A DNA stretch of 64,000 nucleotides from Jacaranda mimosifolia (lineage: Eukaryota > Streptophyta > Magnoliopsida > Lamiales > Bignoniaceae): NCBI GenBank assembly GCA_018894105.1, contig CM032127.1:28574369-28638368 (forward strand), read 5' to 3'. Below, in pieces: positions 58,499 to 64,000 of the stretch. Position 1 is the first letter of the stretch. The number at the start of each line of letters is the position of its first letter. The notes under the pieces are model-generated. The model was not told where the DNA came from and did not search any database. It saw nothing but the letters and a program-made list of their open reading frames with translations. A program made the position numbers and the translations under genes.

Positions 58499-58615
58499 TT
58501 TTTTTTTTTTTTTTAATTTTATATATATGTACGTCGAAAGTCTGCTAAGTTTAAATTCCCGATATCATACTTTATGTGAAAAATTTATACCATGGAGCTA
58601 AAGACCACTTAACAG
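58499..58615 (-). mobile_element. SINE relic
   Basis: On the minus strand: GTTAAGTGGTCTTTAGCTCC, ATGGTATAAATTTTTCACAT, CGGGAATTTAAACTTAGCAG, then a tail of about 16 A. A-box-like GTGGTC-TTAGCTCCATGG is readable. Confidence 0.65.
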
Positions 58616-60539
58616 TAAGAGTATTAAATAACAAGAAGTTATTGTCCATTACATGGATAAGATTTGAACGAAGTAGGTGGCAATTTTAAACATTAAAATT
58701 TTTTCTAGCGTGACTCATACCAAACACGCTCCAAGTAAAAAACCTTAGAGAGTTAACAAGGGATAACTTCATCTTCACTTATTTCATATTTGTCCTTTTT
58801 AAGAAGAAAAATAATTATACGTTCTCCACATGCTGGCGGCAGTTTTGAATTCTAATAGAATATTTAGAATAAAGGAAAATAACAAGGAAGTGACATAATT
58901 TACTAACAGAATGTGTCACTTGACATGACATTTTTAGGAACAATTTTATTTAACTATCTCATAAAAAGTGTTGTACGTCACTGAAAAATAGAGGTACAAT
59001 AGAGATTATACCTGCCTGGAACTTGTAATTAATCTGTAAAATGAAAAAATCACAGAAAAATGAACATATACATACTATTTGAGAATTTAACACTTTAGAT
59101 GTGAATACATATTGTCTGTATTTACCCAATTCTAAAATAGTTATTTTACATCTATTCAAATACTACAATTGGAGAAATGGAAACAACAATTGAACACTTT
59201 TAGATAATTCCCTGCCTAATAAAGATAACTCTTAGACTCTCAACACTTCTTATTAAAGTGATTTTATTTTATTTTTTCAAACCAAACCAAGCTCATAAAA
59301 CAAAGACTCAAACGATCTCCACAGAGCTCTTTTGTGTGAAATTGTTACTGCTTCATACTACGACATGCACAATAGTTCCTTCAAGAAACTTTTCAGGAAT
59401 GAAGGGTTTGTTTGTTTGTGTTTTCGTTGTTTTGTGAGATTTATTTTTAGAGAATAGACTTTTGATAGCGGGTTTGTGGAATATATAGTTTGTTTAGTTT
59501 TGTTTTAGGAGTTGTTGGAAAATGTTTGGGAAGGAAAACAGTATGTTTCGAAGTATTTTAGAGGAAGACATCACATTAATTAGATATTTGCTGGGTCTTG
59601 GGGGGGGGGGGTGTAAAATAATTATTTGCACTAATTTTATTAGATTAGTAGTGTAAATCAAATTTTTTATTTTTATTAGTTATGTATGCACATAGTGGTA
59701 ATGATTGATATATACATATAGCTAATAGCTGTATATAATTTTGAGGAAAAATATTATTATGGTAGTGATTTGGTGGAAGAATGTGCTGGCTTGATTATTT
59801 TGTATTTTGAGGTTGGAGTGTAGTCCATAAGAAGACAAACAAACAAACAAAGCCGAAGTTTGGTTGATTCTTGAGCTTTTTTGCAGCTTGGTTATAATCA
59901 AGGAGCGGATATGGCTTGTAGATTAATGGTATGTGTAAATCTTGAATGAATCGTCTAAGGTAAACACGTTCTTGCATAACTGTTGTAGCGCAACCTTTTA
60001 TTTATAGGAAGAAAAATTGAGTATTATTCATCTTATTAGGAAACATAAGTAGAACCATAAGAACAATTCCAAACCAAAGAAAAAAAGAAAGCAGAACCAT
60101 AAGAAAAATACCTTTAGTTCTCCCCTAAATCTACATCGTTGTACTTATATGAGTATATCCGTGAAAAGAAGATGTTATCAATCCTTATAAATTAACCAAT
60201 CCTTCATCATTGTTGGAGTTAGTATTTCAGAATTTCCTTTACAACCCCAAGGTGTAACTTTACATGAAACTACTCAAAAAAGCCAGTAATTTCTGGTCTC
60301 ATTAAAACCAAATAATTTAATTCAACAATAAAAAGCATAAAATAAACTAGCTCAACTTTGCATTAATTATGCCAAGTGGAGCAGAGCAGATGATATCGTG
60401 CCTAATAAACTTCCTTAATTGCTATGCTTTTTTTGTATCAAGAAATTCCAAACTTCATATTTTCAACTTCTAGTTAATCCAAGAAATAAATAATTTAGCT
60501 CTCCGAATTTCCTTTTTTTTTATTTTTTATGTCAAATTA

Positions 60540-61200
60540 AATGTAGTATGTAGCTCTCTTTGAAGCCCAGCTACACCACTTTCATCACTTTTTGTTATAT
60601 ATGATCATGTCATCCACATATAAAAGAACAATGATGTGTAAACCCCTTGTTCTTCTTAACAAACAAATTGAGAGCACAAAATTATATAAGTATTTTGCAA
60701 TTGTTCCATACCAACTCTTGGTGCTTAATTGCTTTAGTATAATCATGTGAAGAGCCCTTTTGAGCTAGCTTGTGCATAAAATCTAAAAATGAGTGCTAGA
60801 AACCTACCAATTATGTGGCTGCTTCATATAAATTTTCTTGTCTAATTCTCCATAAACAAAACAATTTTTTAAATTCTATTTTTCATAATTTTCTTCCATA
60901 ATAAGCTGTTAAAATTTCCAACACAACATGGAAATTTTAAATTGGCTAATGAGCCAAACACTTTCTCATAATCCTCCCTAATTTTCTGTTAGAAACACAA
61001 GGAACCAAGCCTTGCTTTGAATCCATCCACACTCCTATCGATTTTCTTCTTATTTTATATACTCATTTATATGAAATAGGCTTCTATCATATCCTTGGAT
61101 TTTGGCACAAGACTCCAAGTCTCAATCATTCATTTCTTCTTTCATAGTTTGCTTGCATTTTTTAATATCCTTAACATCACCACACTAGGAAGATTACTCA
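60540..61200 (-). pseudogene. Ty1/copia reverse transcriptase remnant
   Basis: On the minus strand: CKQTMKEEMND (61130-61165), DRSVDGFKARLG near 61000-61040, LKQ--TKSWYGTIAKYLYNF near 60680-60740, and catalytic IIVLLYVDDMII at about 60605-60640. These follow the copia order (W-AM-EE, VDRFKARLVAKG, GLKQAPRAWYGKIAEYL, LYVDDLII). Stops and frameshifts are everywhere. It lies to the left of the copia LTR at 61378, in an order that does not fit that element, so it belongs to a separate older copia insertion. Confidence 0.75.
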
Positions 61201-61377
61201 CCTCTGATTGATTCTACGAAAAAATATGAATAAGAGGTAATGAAATTCTCATCTCGATATTGACTTGATTTAACAATATTCCTTTTTGGCCTTAGATTAG
61301 GAGCGATTGGAGTCTCTTCCGAGAACGCATGCTACTTTCACTTGCTGCGTAATTGTTAAGGATGTAACTGGAGAATG

Positions 61378-63633
61378 TGAAGAGATAGGAAGACTTGCGA
61401 GTAAAGTGTAGCACAAGAATCCAAGTTATAAAGCGAAAATAATTAAATAAAACCTGGTATACTTAATCCAAGGATAAAATCATGCTATTAAAATGGATTT
61501 GGTTGCAGAAATTTTCCTTGATTGCTTAAAATCCAAGGTAGGAAGGATGATAATGTTGAACTCTTCAAAACGGTCTCCTCCTGGCGTAGCATAGAACCAG
61601 CAACGTTTGCCCTAGCAAATCACCTCCGAATTGGCTGAAATTTCGACAGAAACTCCTCAACATCCTTGAGGATCTCCAGTAAAAATTTCAGCACAAATAA
61701 AAATCGGCAAGTGTGCCAAAATCGCCTCCACAGTTTCTGCACTGGAGTGGATCTTCAAGACCAAAGCTTTCTAATTGTAAAGCCTCTAATGAAATGATCT
61801 ACACACCTAAGGCAAGATCCAGTCAACCTTTAGTCAACTGGATCACCAAAGGATGAAGAAGAGATGAAGACCAAATTTGGTGGAGAAGGTGAGAAAAGTG
61901 TGTGAAACTTCAACACATGAGTGAATCACACTTTTGGAGGGAAAAAGAGAATCTAGCATGAATGTTAGCATGTGGCCTGTCACTCCTCTATTTATAGATG
62001 AGGAGGTGTGATGCAAGTTGGCATCACACCTCCCATGAGCTAGGGTGCCAACTAAGCAAGGCCACTTGCATGTGAGATGTGAAATTTACTTGCATTTGAA
62101 TTTCATTTAGAGTCTTTCTTTCATCTCATGTAATGTCATTCAAATTAATTCTAAATGCATCTCAAATGAACTACTTCCTTTGAACTTTCCTCCAAAATTA
62201 ATTTCTTACATTAATGAAATTAACTCTTTAATTTAATTAATTAGTCTTGACTTAACTCCTTAACCTAGAAGGTGTTAACTTAACATCTTAAGTTAACTTG
62301 ACTAATTTGTCCTATGACACCAATTAAATTAACTCCTTAATTTAATTGGTGTAATTTAACGCTTCAAATTATTTTGATCAATCTAACAATTAAATCAATC
62401 AAGCTAAAATAACTAAAAATTAGCCAATCGTTTTCTCCACAAAATTGGTCACCAGGAATTTTTCTAACTCTTCAAAAAATTTCCTTCATCAAATAGAACT
62501 TCCTTTAGGCTTTTGTGTGTGACCCATTAGGTTCTCCCATTCATTGGACATGGGCTCACAACTCTTATGATAGTTAGAATCTCGAAATATTCTCATTAAA
62601 CTAAACTCCTTTAAACTAATGATTCAATTCAATTAATCTCTATTAATTGAAGAGTACCCAATCTCCATGGTTGATGTCCAACTTTAGGTCCATGGAGCCC
62701 AACTAATTGGTCGAAATGAATATGCTCTTGGTGAACCATTCTAGCTCCACGCTTACCATGCAAATATGGTCATTCTGTCTCCTATCTTCCCAAAGAGGCC
62801 TAGGGCAAGATACTTGCCAACTCCCTAATAGCCTTGATAACTATGTCTCTATTCCCAATGTTCGATTCCAGTTTATGACCTCATCTTTGAAAAACTCATT
62901 TTCTAAATTGTCATACTGCCTTGCGCAAGGACTCCTTAGAATCGATCATTATAGAATACATAGGAGATGCACTCGCCCGTCACAACGACGAAGAGATGGA
63001 TCCCATCTTGGATCTCACAAACTTCCATGTCTAAGTAGCTCATACCCAATCTCAACCCGGATGACCTGCAAAGTGGTAAAGGAAGAGTCAAAGCATGAGA
63101 ACCTAAACACAAGGCTACCATGGATCATAATGTCTAAGGACTAATTATATGAACTAGCGAAAGCTGGAGAATTTGCCATTACGGCTATCTAGTAGATTCT
63201 CCTGGCAGAGTATTACGGCTATCTAGTGGATCTTCGGGCGGGCTTCAATAAACTTATTCTCTAACAAGCACCCACTAATATGCACCTATATCTTGCATGG
63301 ATTGCTCATAAAACAGAGTAATATCCAACTCTTTAGATTTATGCATCGTTAGTGAAAGTCTATCTGAACTTTAGATGCCCTGTCTTATAAGATTCTACGA
63401 CCTGAAGTATTTTAAAATCACGACCGTTTAAGACTTGTTTCATGATCACCACCCAAAGTGTGACCAAGTTCCGTAGTCTGTGTGATCTAAGGGCTCCAAC
63501 CAAATACTAGTGAAGTAAAATAAGCATAAGATGAAGATGACCATTCAAATATGAATATCATTCAATCAAGATTGTATCACAAGTGAAATAATTTACATGC
63601 CAATCTAATTGGTTGTAGGGCACTATTCCAACA
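61378..63633 (-). mobile_element. 3' LTR of a copia element (LTR-4, 2256 bp)
   Basis: On the minus strand it begins TGTTGGAATAGTGCCCTACA at 63633 and ends CTATCTCTTCA at 61378. A polypurine tract (GGGCAAGTGAAAGAT) precedes it, and RNase H lies just upstream, so it is the 3' LTR. Homologous to 1-856, 8833-10586 and 11074-13150. Contains an open frame on the plus strand (62707-63144) also present in part in two other copies. Confidence 0.9.
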
Positions 63634-63648
63634 ATCTTTCACTTGCCC
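63634..63648 (-). other. Polypurine tract of the copia element
   Basis: GGGCAAGTGAAAGATTG on the minus strand, directly before the LTR start. It nearly overlaps the pol stop codon. Confidence 0.75.
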
Positions 63649-64000
63649 TAAAGCCAATTCCCTATAGTCTTAAGACCCATCTTCTCAAGATGTCCTTCAA
63701 AGACCTTTTGCGTCAGGGTTTTAGTCAGTGGAACTGCAATATTATCTTCTGAGGCTACCCTCTCTACTCGGATGTCGCCTCTATTAATGATCTCACGGAT
63801 TGGCTCTTTAGCTTGCGCAACTGCTCCGTTGTTGTCACATAAGATAACTACAGGCTCAGCAATGCTAGGTACTATATCCAACTCTTGGATGAATTTTTTC
63901 ATCCAAACACCTTCCTCTGTAGCTTTCGAAGTTATAATGTATTCTGCTTTTGTGGTTGAATCGGCCATGGTGTCTTGTTTGGAACTCTTCCAACTCACCG
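63648..64000 (-). CDS. Copia pol C-terminus: RNase H (partial at window edge)
   Basis: An open frame of 116 residues ending NWL-stop at 63648, entering from the right edge. It has MSWKSSKQDTMADSTTKAEY (RNase H start), KATEEGVWMKKFIQEL, VVILCDNNGAVAQAKEP, IREIINRGDIRVERVASEDN and PLTKTLTQKVFEGHLEKMGL. Between AKEP and IREII the RSHQ-SKH-xRRYHL segment normal for copia RNase H is missing, an in-frame loss of about 15-17 residues. IADPLTK reads IAVPLTK. The frame is otherwise uninterrupted, so it is younger than the other elements here, but probably not functional. Confidence 0.9.
   Translation of the reverse strand, partial: VSWKSSKQDTMADSTTKAEYIITSKATEEGVWMKKFIQELDIVPSIAEPVVILCDNNGAVAQAKEPIREIINRGDIRVERVASEDNIAVPLTKTLTQKVFEGHLEKMGLKTIGNWL

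Larger units (their letters stand above)
56451..60539. other. AT-rich stretch without gene, holding SINE relics
   Basis: Apart from three SINE-like relics listed separately I see no gene. A block at 57147-57545 with GGAGGGTGTTTGGC at left and AAGGCCCC at right, and many CTTATAAG words, may be another non-autonomous DNA element without clear duplication. A run of 12 G is at 59600-59611. Frames at 56398-56670, 58959-59159 and 59795-59977 have no recognisable domain. Confidence 0.45.

Noticed and set aside
59600..59611. Run of 12 G as a possible G-quadruplex or regulatory site
   Set aside because: A single homopolymer without further G-tracts; may even be an assembly artefact.

Overview
The window is repeat-rich nuclear DNA of a flowering plant. 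Plant-type Ty3/gypsy elements (Tat and chromovirus lineages), Ty1/copia elements with ~2 kb LTRs, a plant L1-type LINE carrying an RNase H, tRNA-derived SINEs, and CACTA, hAT and Mutator-like (MULE) DNA transposons all appear, in an AT-rich background typical of dicots. I recognise no intact host gene, no structural RNA gene and no CRISPR array. Almost every open frame is a broken transposon protein. All domain and clade names come from reading motifs by eye.

Left part (1-26527): a partial copia LTR (1-856), a ~45-bp tandem array (857-1625), a decayed Tat gypsy element (3606-~8832) whose reverse transcriptase is fused by deletion to its antisense extra ORF, a truncated copia LTR (8833-10586), and then a nested block. 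The host of the block is a Reina-like chromovirus (10706-26522, target duplication GTGCC/GTACC). Its 5' LTR holds a solo copia LTR. Its gag/protease region is replaced by half of a Tekay/Del-like element in the opposite orientation. An hAT-like MITE sits just before its polypurine tract, and its 3' LTR holds a second MITE and a 5'-truncated LINE. Target duplications order most of these events.

Middle part (26528-46723): hAT, SINE and CACTA miniature elements, then a non-autonomous CACTA element (31062-46723, target duplication GAT). It was split by a nearly full-length Tat gypsy element (31423-42030, minus strand, two RNase H domains, sense-opposed extra ORF) and by a 3.1-kb solo LTR of the Tekay-like family (42653-45757, target duplication CTTTA).

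Right part (46724-64000): AT-rich DNA with two long foldback MULEs (48033-49589 and 51650-53849). The interior of both is an inverted duplication of a Tat-type LTR fragment. The second copy also carries 287 bp of GC-rich, probably mitochondrial DNA. A small MULE (54176-54632), an hAT MITE (55762-56442), several SINE relics, a copia reverse transcriptase relic (~60540-61200) and the 3' end of another copia element (LTR 61378-63633, RNase H 63648-64000) complete the window.

The genes do not form a cellular pathway. The most unusual structure is the 1.9-kb palindromic MULE built around a retrotransposon LTR, which could make a hairpin RNA matching Tat LTRs; that function is inference only.
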